In this document: piece after piece, positions 28,259 to 38,236 of the stretch
Numbering within the stretch: position 1 is the stretch's first letter
Layout of the letters: the number at the start of each line of letters is the position of its first letter
Assembly (NCBI RefSeq): GCF_031127835.1
Contig: NZ_JARXHX010000024.1
Location: 1 to 64,000 of the forward strand
Origin: Pelagicoccus sp. SDUM812002
GTDB taxonomy: Bacteria > Verrucomicrobiota > Verrucomicrobiia > Opitutales > Opitutaceae
Direction of reading: 5' to 3'
Length of the DNA stretch: 64,000 nt
Notes under the pieces: generated by a model
The model's input: the letters and a program-made list of their open reading frames with translations, nothing else
Told to the model about the DNA's origin: nothing
Database searches by the model: none
Made by a program: the position numbers and the translations under genes

Positions 28259-29995
28259 TCAGTCAGCGATCAAATCGGTCTGTACCTTCCAAAGGTTTGC
28301 ATAATGCCCATCGAAGTGGATGAGCTCGTCGTGCGTGCCCGTTTCGATGATACGCCCTTGGTCAAGAACTACGATCTTGTCCGCTTTCAGCACTGTCGAT
28401 AGACGGTGGGCGATCACCAGCGTCGTGCGTTCTTTCACCAGATTGTCCACCGCAGCCTGAATCTTCGCCTCTGTCAAAGTATCAACTGCCGAAGTCGCTT
28501 CGTCGAGAATCACCAAAGGGGGATTCCTCAAAATCACGCGAGCGATCGTCAGGCGTTGTTTCTCGCCCATACTCAAGCGAATTCCCCGCTCGCCGATCAG
28601 CGTATCCATTCCGTCAGGCAGCCTGGATACAAACTCCCATGCGCAGGCTCCCTCTAACGCTTGAATCAAATCAGTCTCCGAAGCATCTTCCCGAGCCAGC
28701 ATCAGATTATCCCGCACCGAACCGTCGAAGAGAAATGGGTCTTGCGCCACCATTCCGATATTTGATCGAAGCGAGTGCAAACTGAGATCGCGTACGTCGA
28801 CTCCACCTACGGTGACCGACCCTTCGCTCACGTCGTAATACCGTTGCAACAAGTTAGCCACCGTCGACTTGCCCGCCCCCGTGTGGCCTACCAAGGCCGT
28901 CACCTTGCCCGCAGGCATAATCAAAGAAAAATCGCTCAGTAGGTTGGCTCTTTCCGAATACTTAAAGTCAACCGAATCAAATTGTATCTTTAAAGGTGCA
29001 GCTGGGAACGCTTTGGGAGTATCCGGATCTTGGATATCGATCTTGTAGTCGAGCAAATCGAAGACACGCTCCGCAGAAGCCTTGCCTGTGGCAAACATGT
29101 TGTTGAGAGAGGAAATCTGCGTCAGCGGCATATAGAGCATGTAGCAGTAAAGGAGAAAGGTTACTAGGTCGCCGGTCGCGAAACTCTCGGGCTCGGTTGC
29201 GGTTAGGTAACCGCCATAGCCGATAACCGCCACTGTACCCATGCTAACGATGAAGCCGTTGAGCGGCCCTTGAATAGACCAGCGGAACATGCCCTTTAGC
29301 GTGTAGCGACGCAGCTCCTCGGCCTTTTCGTTGAAGCGCTTCTTTTCACGGTCCTTCAGTGCGAAGGAGTTGATTAAGCGATTGCCCTGAATGTCTTCAA
29401 TCAAAAGCGAGCTGAGCTCGCCGGAGGCCTTCCGCACCTTGCGCCAGTTGACGCTCTGTTTCTTAAAGTGCAGGCGAGAGAGCAGAATAATAATAGGAAT
29501 CGGCAACACCATCAGCATTGCCAGACGCGGTTCCGAAGAAAACATCATGAAAGACGCCCCGAACAAAAGGAGAAACGCCGAGCTGCCCTGCTCCGTTCCG
29601 TCGAGAATCACACGTTCCACATTTTGCACATCTTCTATAACCCTGGAAGCGATATCCCCTGACTTACGGCTGTCGAAATAACGCACCGGCAAATCGAGCA
29701 ACTTCGCATGCAGATCGTGGCGTAAATCGATGAGAACTCTCTGCTCAAGAACGTTGTTCAGACGAATCCGCATGGAATTCAGAAACTCCCTCATCCCGTA
29801 ACATCCAACCAACACAGCGACCCATTTCCAGTAGTCGTCCAGAGGAGCGTCCTCGGTCAGCCGATCCACGATCCCACCCGCTATCTCCGGCACTGCCAAA
29901 AAGAACAGGGTACTGCCAACCGCGAGAGCGATCGTGCCCCAAAACATCGCCTTGTAACGGAACAAGTAGCTCGAAACTCTCCAGATCGTCTTCAT
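28259..29995 (-). CDS. ABC exporter, fused membrane and ATPase domains
   Basis: This is a 578-residue half-transporter of the MsbA/BmrA type. Six membrane helices occupy residues 1-310, and the nucleotide-binding domain 335-575 carries Walker A (Gly-His-Thr-Gly-Ala-Gly-Lys-Ser-Thr), a signature Leu-Ser-Met-Gly-Glu-Lys-Gln-Arg, Walker B (Val-Ile-Leu-Asp-Glu-Ala-Thr-Ser) and the H-loop Ile-Ala-His-Arg-Leu-Ser. The signature has Met-Gly-Glu-Lys where most exporters have Gly-Gly-Gln/Glu-x. It should act as a homodimer exporting a lipid, peptide or drug. The esterase gene lies 67 bp downstream on the same strand and may share its transcript. Confidence 0.92.
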   Translation of the reverse strand: MKTIWRVSSYLFRYKAMFWGTIALAVGSTLFFLAVPEIAGGIVDRLTEDAPLDDYWKWVAVLVGCYGMREFLNSMRIRLNNVLEQRVLIDLRHDLHAKLLDLPVRYFDSRKSGDIASRVIEDVQNVERVILDGTEQGSSAFLLLFGASFMMFSSEPRLAMLMVLPIPIIILLSRLHFKKQSVNWRKVRKASGELSSLLIEDIQGNRLINSFALKDREKKRFNEKAEELRRYTLKGMFRWSIQGPLNGFIVSMGTVAVIGYGGYLTATEPESFATGDLVTFLLYCYMLYMPLTQISSLNNMFATGKASAERVFDLLDYKIDIQDPDTPKAFPAAPLKIQFDSVDFKYSERANLLSDFSLIMPAGKVTALVGHTGAGKSTVANLLQRYYDVSEGSVTVGGVDVRDLSLHSLRSNIGMVAQDPFLFDGSVRDNLMLAREDASETDLIQALEGACAWEFVSRLPDGMDTLIGERGIRLSMGEKQRLTIARVILRNPPLVILDEATSAVDTLTEAKIQAAVDNLVKERTTLVIAHRLSTVLKADKIVVLDQGRIIETGTHDELIHFDGHYANLWKVQTDLIAD

Positions 29996-30112
29996 TCGAC
30001 CCAGATACAGACCAGCCCCGCCAGCGACTCAAGCTCCAACCAAAAATCATGTGGGAGCGTGCTTGTCACACGATTTCCCTTCCGCACTCTCGCATGGAAA
30101 ATTCGCCACGAC

Positions 30113-31105
30113 ATGCAAGAGATCGACATTAATTGGGACATCCTAGAACGCCTCCGTAACCGCTTCCTCGAAACCGGAACCCAGGCTGGCGTCTATTGGC
30201 AAAGTGAAGAGGACCTCGTCCACTACCACACTACTTTTGCAGCGCGTATTGGCTGGAAATGGGACAATGCCCTCGAGCTCGCAGCACAGGCAGGCTTTCA
30301 GCCACAAGTTCGAAAGATCTTCGATTGGGGCTGCGGCTCTGGTATCGCAGCGCTCCGCCTCATCGCCTATTACGGAGCCGACGCCTTCGACGAGGTCCAG
30401 CTTTGGGACCACTCCACCCTCGCTTGCCGCTTCGCCCAAAAAACCATCGCTGCGACTTACCCGTCCCTGAAAGTCGAGATCGCACCTGCTCCTGTTTTGA
30501 GCGATTCTGAATCTCGGTCAGACACCCTCTTCCTCGTCAGCCACGCGCTGAACGAACTCGGCTACGAAGCTCAGCAACAGCTCTCTAACCAGATCCGCAA
30601 GGCCGCCCAAGTCATTTTCGTGGAGCCAGGCGACCACACTTCCAGTCGCAAGGTCATCGCCCAGCGAGAAGCTCTGCGAGGCGACTTCCAAATAGCCGCG
30701 CCTTGTACGCAATGCGAAACATGCCCCATGCTCGCCGAAGAAAACCAGCGCCACTGGTGCCACTTCTTTGGCAAGCCGCCGATCGAAGCGTTCACTGAGG
30801 GCTTCTGGGCCCGTTTCGCCCAAACCATGGAAATAGACCTCCGCAGCCTGCCCTACAGTTTCCTCGCCCTCAGCAAAAAGCAGATTCAGTCTTCTACCGC
30901 ATCACGCCTAATCGGACGCCCTCGGCAGTTCAAAGGCTACACCCGATTGCTAAGCTGCGACTCTGCAGGCCTCCGCGAGCTTGAGCTGCAGAAACGCGAC
31001 GACAAACAACTCTGGAAATCCCTCAAAAAGGAGCAAAGCACGCTCTACCGCTGGACTGAAATCGACGCGAGCAGCGGCCGACTTAAATCAGGCGAAGCAC
31101 AGTAG
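30113..31105 (+). CDS. Rsm22-family small-ribosomal-subunit methyltransferase-like protein
   Basis: This is a 330-residue protein with a class I SAM-methyltransferase fold (Phe-Asp-Trp-Gly-Cys-Gly-Ser-Gly-Ile-Ala at about residue 75, then Trp-Asp-His-Ser). A C-terminal cysteine cluster (Cys-x-x-Cys-x-x-Cys and a Trp-Cys-His-Phe about 14 residues later, near residues 202-222) is characteristic of Rsm22/METTL17. In mitochondria that protein binds an iron-sulfur cluster and assists small-subunit assembly; the bacterial role is less studied. The start at 30113 is the first Met before the family-like helix; the 18 upstream codons are rejected. It is divergent from the ABC exporter. Confidence 0.82.
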   Translation: MQEIDINWDILERLRNRFLETGTQAGVYWQSEEDLVHYHTTFAARIGWKWDNALELAAQAGFQPQVRKIFDWGCGSGIAALRLIAYYGADAFDEVQLWDHSTLACRFAQKTIAATYPSLKVEIAPAPVLSDSESRSDTLFLVSHALNELGYEAQQQLSNQIRKAAQVIFVEPGDHTSSRKVIAQREALRGDFQIAAPCTQCETCPMLAEENQRHWCHFFGKPPIEAFTEGFWARFAQTMEIDLRSLPYSFLALSKKQIQSSTASRLIGRPRQFKGYTRLLSCDSAGLRELELQKRDDKQLWKSLKKEQSTLYRWTEIDASSGRLKSGEAQ

Positions 31106-31123
31106 CGAGTAGAGCGGCTGCAA

Positions 31124-33925
31124 TCAAAAGTCCATACTGACACTGAGGCGAGCCGTTCTTGGAGCGGGAAAATAGAACCCGTTGAGGATAGGCTGACCTC
31201 CGCTGAGCCATGCTCCATCGTAGCTGCTCGCGACATAGTCCGAATCATCCAAAATATTGTCTACGTTGAGGGCGATTCGCGTAGGAGTCTCAAAGAACTG
31301 CGTTTCGTACGCGAGCACCATGTTGGCGGACACGCGCTCGTCCATGAAACGAGCCTCATCCAAAACCTCTCCCACGTACTGCTCGCCGACGAATGTCGCT
31401 CCACCACCCAGCGAAAATCCACCAAAAGGTCCATCTCGGAAAGTGTAATGCACAAAAACGTTAGCGGTGTAATCGACGAGTCCGACCTTGGTCTTCCCTT
31501 CCGCGTTCTGATCGAGCAAGTTCTGACCATTCGTCAAGGCGTTCAACAATTCCGAGGCCTCGCTCGAGCCACCGGAAGTCGCTGCGTTCCAGGTATTGTA
31601 GTTATTAGACCAATACACACGTTGACCTGCCATTGCCTCCACTATTTCCGAATCTGGTTTGGCAAAGCCCGCTTGCAAACGAAGTCCTTCGATGGGATTC
31701 GCAACAATCTCGAACTCGTATCCACTCACCTCGAGCGATTCCACGTCGTCGAAGCTTAGGGCGATATTCTCCTCGACCGGATCAATGCCAGTCGCGTCGT
31801 AGTAGCGCTGCCATATCTGGGCCAAGCCAATCTTCGCTCCGGTGATACGACCCTCCGACTTACTCTCGTAGCGGCTGAGGGTAGCATAGTAATTGTGGTC
31901 GTCCGTTGAGATGCGTATCCCGAAGTCTGTCCCTTCTCCTTCCGCTGCTTCATGTGACGAGCCATCTAGTTTCGGAGCCCGCCCCGGGCCGATGGGGTCG
32001 AAGTTCGTAGCAAAATTTCCGAAAACGCCGATCGGTCCCATATAGTAGACCGCGCCCGCTGAATACGATGTGCCATCCGCCGTGTGGCTCGTTTGGAAGT
32101 CGGTGTTAACGCCCATACGTTCATAATCGTATTCGTCATAGCGGGCGCCGAGCATGACGTTCAACCGATCCTCCCAAAGCCGGGTCTGGGAAACGAAGGC
32201 TCCGTTGCGCAACTCGTAAGTCTCGTCAAAATCGAACCAATCGATCGACAGGGGAGCATAGTCGACCGCCTGACCGTTGATCTCGTCCGGCAGCGCCACT
32301 GCAGCATTCGGCGAATCCTCGTACAGTCGAACCCATACCATGTTCTCCGCCCAGTTTTCTGGATCGTCATCGATCACTTGGGCGTGGTTCTGGCGGGCAG
32401 ACCACTCGATCTCCTGAGCCCCACCGCCCAGCGAGAAAACTTGTTCAAACGGAATTTCGCCGATGCGGCCATCAAACCTGTAAGTCGCCAACGCCCTCAC
32501 CTCCGATACTGTTCTCTCCTGCGTCTGACGACTCGCGAAGAAGTCGCCGTAACGCTTGCCGAAGTTTGGGTTGGCCTGGCCATTCGGCAGTTGGCTATTT
32601 AGGTCCGTGCCAAAAAATTGAATCGACTCGTAATTCTGGGCTGTATTTCCGTCCTCGTACCTGTATCCAGAAAGTGATACTTCAAATTGATCTGTGAAAC
32701 GATGATCGAGCCAAAGCGTTCCCACATCAAACTCGGGCTTGGAAATCGAGTCCGCCGCGCTGATGGTCCAATCCCCGCTGGGGAGCACTGGAATACGAGA
32801 GGTATCTGGATGTGGAACTGGCTGCCAAGTAGCCTTCATTTCTGATGGGTAGAAGGTTTCGGTGGGAGCGACTGGGAGATAGGTCCCTTGGGAGCTGTAC
32901 CCTTGTACCCAGTTTTGCAGGCCGAGCTCGCCTTGCCCAGCTATCCAAAGGTTGTAGTTTTCACCACCCCAAGGATGCATGGTCCGCACACCCGGAGCCC
33001 CATCCGTGAATTGCGGGTCAGCTGTATCCAAAATATTCCCCCACGTCTCAGAAAAGGTTTCCTCGTCCCAAAGAGATACTGCGTCCGAAAAAGTATTCGA
33101 AATTATCGTACGCTCGGACTCGCTGTGCTCGAACTCACCGCGGATCGTCGTCTTTTCGCTCAGGGAGACCGTAGCGGACAAGGTCACCGCATCGGTATCG
33201 TTACTATCGTTTTCGCGCCAACCGCGATTACGGTCACGCAACCAATTGAGACGCACCGCGCTTCCCTCGCCAAAGTGCATATTTCCATCGAACGAAACTC
33301 GTAGCGAGCCATGCTCGTCCACCTGTACCGTCGGTGTGAAAAAATCCTTGTCGATATGTGGAACTTTTGAATACGTGCTTAAAACACCGCCGACGGAACC
33401 AACTCCGAACAAAATGGCGTTCGGCCCTCGGTCAAACTCCATCCGCTCGACGTTGTAGGAGTCAGCAACCTGATAGAAGGTGAAATAGTTGCGCGTCGGA
33501 CCGCTGCCCCCTTGAAGGTTCTGCCCCGCTCCTCGAAAATTGTAATCCCAAGCGTTAAACGGGCTGCTCTTACCGGCAGTCGGGTCCGCTGGCGTAACAT
33601 TGATCGTCCAACTTAGGGCATCACGGGCATTGTTAACCGCGACGTCCTTGAGGAACTCGCTCGTTAGCGAAGACATCGCCGAAGGCGTGAGACGAATGGG
33701 CGTGTTGATACGTCCCCCCGCGAGTGCGTCCACCGCGACATATCCTACATCCGTTTCCCCGGTGACCGTGAAAGAATCTAGGTTATAAACTTCCATCGGA
33801 TCTCCTTGAGGAGCATCGACTCGCGGAGGGACGTCCGGATCGTTTTGAGCAGAGAGGTTAAGAGACGGGACAAGCGCGAGTGAAACAGTCAACGCCATCC
33901 CCCGCAGGCAGGGTATGTTTTTCAT
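31124..33925 (-). CDS. TonB-dependent outer-membrane receptor
   Basis: This is a 933-residue receptor with a signal peptide (residues 1-25), a plug domain (about 50-190; it begins after a Tyr-Asn-Leu-Asp-Ser-Phe-Thr-Val-Thr-Gly TonB-box-like segment), and a 22-strand barrel ending in the canonical terminal aromatic (Ser-Val-Ser-Met-Asp-Phe). Late strands carry the Asn-Val-Asp-Asn-Ile-Leu-Asp-Asp motif of this superfamily. It resembles the large, carbohydrate- or siderophore-associated receptors expanded in Opitutia. No SusD-like partner is present. The substrate is unknown; the downstream neighbours do not suggest one. Confidence 0.92.
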   Translation of the reverse strand: MKNIPCLRGMALTVSLALVPSLNLSAQNDPDVPPRVDAPQGDPMEVYNLDSFTVTGETDVGYVAVDALAGGRINTPIRLTPSAMSSLTSEFLKDVAVNNARDALSWTINVTPADPTAGKSSPFNAWDYNFRGAGQNLQGGSGPTRNYFTFYQVADSYNVERMEFDRGPNAILFGVGSVGGVLSTYSKVPHIDKDFFTPTVQVDEHGSLRVSFDGNMHFGEGSAVRLNWLRDRNRGWRENDSNDTDAVTLSATVSLSEKTTIRGEFEHSESERTIISNTFSDAVSLWDEETFSETWGNILDTADPQFTDGAPGVRTMHPWGGENYNLWIAGQGELGLQNWVQGYSSQGTYLPVAPTETFYPSEMKATWQPVPHPDTSRIPVLPSGDWTISAADSISKPEFDVGTLWLDHRFTDQFEVSLSGYRYEDGNTAQNYESIQFFGTDLNSQLPNGQANPNFGKRYGDFFASRQTQERTVSEVRALATYRFDGRIGEIPFEQVFSLGGGAQEIEWSARQNHAQVIDDDPENWAENMVWVRLYEDSPNAAVALPDEINGQAVDYAPLSIDWFDFDETYELRNGAFVSQTRLWEDRLNVMLGARYDEYDYERMGVNTDFQTSHTADGTSYSAGAVYYMGPIGVFGNFATNFDPIGPGRAPKLDGSSHEAAEGEGTDFGIRISTDDHNYYATLSRYESKSEGRITGAKIGLAQIWQRYYDATGIDPVEENIALSFDDVESLEVSGYEFEIVANPIEGLRLQAGFAKPDSEIVEAMAGQRVYWSNNYNTWNAATSGGSSEASELLNALTNGQNLLDQNAEGKTKVGLVDYTANVFVHYTFRDGPFGGFSLGGGATFVGEQYVGEVLDEARFMDERVSANMVLAYETQFFETPTRIALNVDNILDDSDYVASSYDGAWLSGGQPILNGFYFPAPRTARLSVSMDF

Positions 33926-34146
33926 GTTTGTAGTGGTTTGAATTTACCGGTGCGTTGCCTGGGAGAAGGAGCCTTCGCTGAAACGAATAACACCTGAGCA
34001 TCCCCAGACGCACTACCCCTATCCCGTGTTCCAGAAAATTACATGAACCGCAGTGCTCCCCTCTGAGACCTACGGGCAGACACGCAAAGAGGGCACAGTC
34101 TCCAAACCGCACCCTCCATGATAAACCACTAAATGTCCGAAAATCG

Positions 34147-36573
34147 CTAGTCCAGTACCTCGACAACGCTGCTGGAGAGAGCGCCGTCTCGCTGCGAACC
34201 GATCGACAGACCAATCATAGGATGAGAGCCCAGAGAAAGATCTAATTCTTCGACCAATCGCCACTGCCCACCGTTATCGGCGACGTAGAGCCTAATGGTC
34301 TCTTTCACTCGATCAAGGCGCAGCTGAGGGTAAGAGCCAGCAGTGCCCTTTTTAGACTCAATGACCTCGGATCGATGCGATGGTCGAACCAAAGTTTCGA
34401 AACCTCCATACCCACACAAAACAACAGACGCGTGAGCGGCATCAGGGCTCAGACTCTCACGGACCATCAACCCCACTCGACTCCAATCATCGTCAGCAAC
34501 ATATTCGTAAAGCGCTACCCGCAAACTAAAGTCACTGACAGCCGGCACCCAGGAATAGCGCAACGCGTCTTTGTAAGTTTCGTAGCCGAGGCCAGATGCG
34601 CTGAAATAGTAGAGTCCCGAATCGTCGTGCAGAAATTTGCCCTCATCGGACATTTCGCCCACTATCGAGGATACCGCAGTCTGCCCCAAAATTGCCAGCC
34701 CTGCCGGCTTCACTACCTCAGGATCGAGTGGACCATCAGCCTCCTCCCCATACAGCACTTCAAAACGGCAACGAGACAAGCGTCCGTCGTACTGAGAACC
34801 TATGGCCAGGCCGGCATCGAACGATTCTCCAAGCTGAATCTGAGTTTCAATGACTAATGACCACGCTTCACCATCAGTCGAGGTGTAGCCTTTAACCAAG
34901 TTCCCCGTCTTCGAGATTCTCAAATACCCGACTTCGGGCGCTGTACTGAACCTCGATTCCACGACTTGCGCTCCATCCGTCTTTCTAACGAGCGTTTCGA
35001 ACTTGCCAAAACCATTCACGACGACCGAAAGGTGGGCGGCACTTTGCTCAACGCTTGAACGGATCATGATACCAGCTCGACCCCAAGTTGAATCTAGCCT
35101 TAAGTCGCTAAGTCTGACTGAGAAGTCTACATCTCCCGAGACGGTCACTTTTGAGAATCTTAGCTCGTCATCGAATCGCTCGTAACCAACTCCCGATGCT
35201 TCGAGGAAATGAACTCCACGATTCGCATCATAGGAATAAGAACCAACTTCCTCGAGATCACCGATTATGTGCTCTTCGATTGGTTTTCCAAGAAGGTAGG
35301 GCCACTTAGCTGAATACTTGCTGAACGTATTCAAATCCGATTCTTGCACCTCGACGAGGGCCGCCGAAAGTCGCCCATCGATTTGGGAGCCAATCGAGAT
35401 CCCGACGTGAACTCGCCCGCTCAATTCGTTGCTTGGTCCAGACACAGGTTCCCAAACCTGGCCGTCGAGCGAGTAGCTCAGATGGACGTAGCCATCTCGC
35501 CGTTCTACACCGAAATACACACTCCCGCTAGCAGCCGTCTGACGGGTTTCCGCGACCTTCATACCCTTAGCTAGTCGGGAAAGCCTCTCAATGTATCCAT
35601 CACCAGTCATAACAACTGACTCGTGTCTCGCGTCTTGCTCGAGACTTTCCCTTACCATGAGCCCGACTCGGGCCCATCTGTCATCACCCTCAAATGCATG
35701 CACTTTAACTCGCAGGACGAAGTCACCGTCAGCCTCTACCTGCGTGAAGCGCAACTCGTCTAAATACTGTTCGTATCCCGCACCGGAAGCTGAAACTACG
35801 AAGGATCTAGCTCCGACGTCAAAGACGCTTTCACCTAAAACCGACATTTCTCCGATGACCGTCGATTCCGGTTCATTCGGAATACGAAGTTCCGCATCTT
35901 CGTCCCCAACCAGCACATCCGCTACATCGCTGTATTCAGAGGCTCCGTACGCATTAAACGACTGGACCCGGTAGTAGTAGCGATTTCCTGTACTAACTGC
36001 GTCATCTAGAAAAGTCGCCTCATTTGCAGCAGACTCACCGATTTCAGTGAAATTAATACCATCATCAGATCTCTCGATCCAAAACCCATCCTCGTTGTGC
36101 GAGCGATCGTCCCAAGAAAGTTTCAAAGTTCGAAGACCAACGCTTTCCTCGCTAATCAAAATTTCGGCAACATCGCTGTATTCGGATGTCCCATACACGT
36201 TGTGCGACTGAACTCTGTAAAAGTAACGGTTCCCTGGCACGACCGAGTTATCCAGAAAAGTCGACTCGTTCGCAGCTGCCTCTCCTATTTCAACGAAATG
36301 AGTGCCATCGACGGATCTCTCGACCCAGAACCCGTCCTCGTTGTGCGAACTATCTACCCAAGAGAGCTCCAATGTCTCTGCTTTCGCACTGTGAAATGCA
36401 CTAAATGCAAGAGAGGCAACTAGTAATCCGATCAGAATCCCACCCTTTTTCGACCGCGCTTGCGGGGCATTCTCGGAGCCAATCGAAATAATCGAAATTC
36501 GATCATTTCGTAACCATTTTTCTAATACATTCTCCACAAAAACGCCTTTCAGAATTGAATAATTAATAGCCAT
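34147..36573 (-). CDS. Secreted repeat protein: two fibronectin III-like and three DUF1349/concanavalin-like modules
   Basis: This is an 808-residue protein. After an unusually long N-terminal extension (about 42 residues) comes a signal-type hydrophobic stretch ending in Ser-Ala-Lys-Ala. Two nearly identical 82-residue fibronectin III-like repeats follow (DNA period 246 bp, about 35880-36370). Three modules of about 180 residues, each with a Trp-x-Arg-x-Gly-(Leu/Ile)-Met-(Val/Ile)-Arg core and a later Gly-(Leu/Ile)-(Ser/Ala)-Ile-Gly-Ser-Gln core, come next. This core is typical of DUF1349-like beta-sandwiches that bind sugars. No catalytic residues or cell-wall anchor were recognised. The frame is open to a GTG at 36588; ATG 36573 is used. 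A true start nearer the signal peptide is possible. It lies downstream of no clear operon partner. Confidence 0.72.
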   Translation of the reverse strand: MAINYSILKGVFVENVLEKWLRNDRISIISIGSENAPQARSKKGGILIGLLVASLAFSAFHSAKAETLELSWVDSSHNEDGFWVERSVDGTHFVEIGEAAANESTFLDNSVVPGNRYFYRVQSHNVYGTSEYSDVAEILISEESVGLRTLKLSWDDRSHNEDGFWIERSDDGINFTEIGESAANEATFLDDAVSTGNRYYYRVQSFNAYGASEYSDVADVLVGDEDAELRIPNEPESTVIGEMSVLGESVFDVGARSFVVSASGAGYEQYLDELRFTQVEADGDFVLRVKVHAFEGDDRWARVGLMVRESLEQDARHESVVMTGDGYIERLSRLAKGMKVAETRQTAASGSVYFGVERRDGYVHLSYSLDGQVWEPVSGPSNELSGRVHVGISIGSQIDGRLSAALVEVQESDLNTFSKYSAKWPYLLGKPIEEHIIGDLEEVGSYSYDANRGVHFLEASGVGYERFDDELRFSKVTVSGDVDFSVRLSDLRLDSTWGRAGIMIRSSVEQSAAHLSVVVNGFGKFETLVRKTDGAQVVESRFSTAPEVGYLRISKTGNLVKGYTSTDGEAWSLVIETQIQLGESFDAGLAIGSQYDGRLSRCRFEVLYGEEADGPLDPEVVKPAGLAILGQTAVSSIVGEMSDEGKFLHDDSGLYYFSASGLGYETYKDALRYSWVPAVSDFSLRVALYEYVADDDWSRVGLMVRESLSPDAAHASVVLCGYGGFETLVRPSHRSEVIESKKGTAGSYPQLRLDRVKETIRLYVADNGGQWRLVEELDLSLGSHPMIGLSIGSQRDGALSSSVVEVLD

Positions 36574-37147
36574 CTGAAACGCCTTCACGGCTCCGCCCTT
36601 GACCAGTAATTCTCAATTAATCCCACTTTTACAAAGTGGCGTTTTTCGGGCATAAGGTTCATCCCGTTAGACCCACCCCTTTCTGACTGAGATTTCGCCC
36701 CGTAACATTCCCTAGATGACATGAGGGACAAAGGACATTCGCATCATCCAATTTCCCTTTCTGGAAAATCACCTAAAGAGATCCAAATACTGAATACCGC
36801 AATATCCCTCCGATTTGGTGCAGAATGACCGAAAAGTACGAAAACTCTAAATTTCGGTAATGAAGCCCATTCTTAAATTGTCCTCACCACCACGTAGGAA
36901 GAATCGGACGAGTGCTCAGGCTAACATCCCCAGATTCGTCTCCGAGCGGGCCTCAGTTAACAATGCCCCACTATCCCCAGAACCCCTTGAACGGATCATG
37001 AAATTCGAACGGTCAACGGCCCCCTACTCTTTTATCGAATGAAGCGATTTTCTGGGAACGCTCCTCGAGAGAAGCATTTTCTCGAAGAAACTGGTAACCT
37101 TTTCGCAAGCACCGAGTAACTAGTGGGCAGAACCACCAATCTATCCC
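36574..37147. other. Long intergenic region between divergent genes
   Basis: This is 574 bp without a convincing gene. It contains a perfect 7-bp inverted repeat with a 3-nt loop (CCACTTT TAC AAAGTGG, 36623-36639), about 50 bp upstream of the minus-strand repeat-protein start, which could be an operator or a small hairpin. The short plus-strand frame 36860-37042 has no ribosome site and unlikely composition. The promoters of both flanking genes should lie here, but no clear -35/-10 pair was identified. Confidence 0.5.
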
Positions 37148-38131
37148 ATGAACACGAAACGTATCTTGCAACCGCTCCTCACTATCGCCGCCGCATCGTT
37201 GGTATTCACTACGACAGCTTTCACAGCAGACGAAGTCCAAAACCACCAGCTCGACGGCATCAAAAAAGTCAGCTTCTACATCTCGAAGTCGAACGTTACC
37301 CTAATAGGCTCCGACCGTACGGACCTCGAACTCACCCTTGAGAAACCGCTCACCGGATTCGACCCCGATAAGATCACCCAAACGACGAGCCAGCAGGGCG
37401 ACACGCTTGTTATAAAAATTGAATACGACAAGGAGCCGAGCTCATGGTTTTCCTGGGGAGACGGGGTTAAAGGATACAAAGAAGCAACGCTGCTCGTACC
37501 TTCCTCCCTCCTAGCCGAAATCAGGACCTCGGGCGGAAACGTTTCGGCTGAAGCCATGTCAGCCTCGCTCAGCCTCAAAACGTCTGGAGGCAATATCACA
37601 GCTGCAGACATATCGGCTCCCTTGGACATAAAGACCTCGGGCGGAAACATCCGTCTTAAGCAAATCAAGGGCGATACCAATGCTCATACCTCAGGCGGAA
37701 ACATCAGCGTGGAAGGCCTAGTAGGAAAGGTGGATCTGCATACCTCAGGTGGAAATATGGATATCTCAGGAGAGATTTCCGCACTCACCGCCCACACCTC
37801 AGGTGGGCACATCAACGCCGACATTAAATCAGCCCTAATCGAACCTTTGGAGCTCAAGACCTCAGGAGGCAACGTCAACGCCATCCTCTTCGCGGGTATG
37901 AAAGCGCCCGCCTCGCTCAGTACTTCCGGCGGAAGCGTCAGTATCTCTCTCCCTCGCGACCAAGCATTCCAGATCTACGCCAAGTCCAATGGCGGAGACG
38001 TCTCACTCAACCACGGAGGAAGCTTCCAAGGCAGTCTCGACAAGAAAAAGATAGAAGGTGACGTCAACGGAGGTGGCCCCCTTGTGAAAATGACCACCAA
38101 CGGCGGTCGCGTTAACATCAAAGAGATCTAG
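37148..38131 (+). CDS. DUF4097-type periplasmic adhesin-like protein with Thr-Ser-Gly-Gly-Asn ladder
   Basis: This is a 327-residue protein with a signal peptide (residues 1-27) and a mature domain in which the pentapeptide Thr-Ser-Gly-Gly-Asn/Gly recurs about every 18-24 residues (eight copies between residues 125 and 265). This predicts a beta-solenoid with a stacked Asn/Gly turn. It is a distant relative of the DUF4097 protein at 4521-5327, which has Val-Asp-Gly-Asp in the same role, but here there is no sigma/anti-sigma pair. The function is unknown, though an envelope or extracellular location is likely. A strong terminator follows 105 bp after the stop. Confidence 0.78.
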   Translation: MNTKRILQPLLTIAAASLVFTTTAFTADEVQNHQLDGIKKVSFYISKSNVTLIGSDRTDLELTLEKPLTGFDPDKITQTTSQQGDTLVIKIEYDKEPSSWFSWGDGVKGYKEATLLVPSSLLAEIRTSGGNVSAEAMSASLSLKTSGGNITAADISAPLDIKTSGGNIRLKQIKGDTNAHTSGGNISVEGLVGKVDLHTSGGNMDISGEISALTAHTSGGHINADIKSALIEPLELKTSGGNVNAILFAGMKAPASLSTSGGSVSISLPRDQAFQIYAKSNGGDVSLNHGGSFQGSLDKKKIEGDVNGGGPLVKMTTNGGRVNIKEI

Positions 38132-38236
38132 GCCGATCCGCCGGATCCTAGCATCACATCCCTAAACCAATTTATCGTTTTTAGTACGGTCAAAAATAGT
38201 CATCGCTGAGTGCAGCTCAGCTGATGGTAGGAGGGA

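Noticed and set aside
33926-34146. Possible riboswitch (cobalamin or TPP) in the leader of the TonB receptor
   Set aside because: None of the conserved core boxes of these riboswitches could be found on the minus strand; only general sequence remains.
36860-37042. Plus-strand 60-codon frame in the long intergenic region
   Set aside because: It has no ribosome site, no terminator and unlikely composition.
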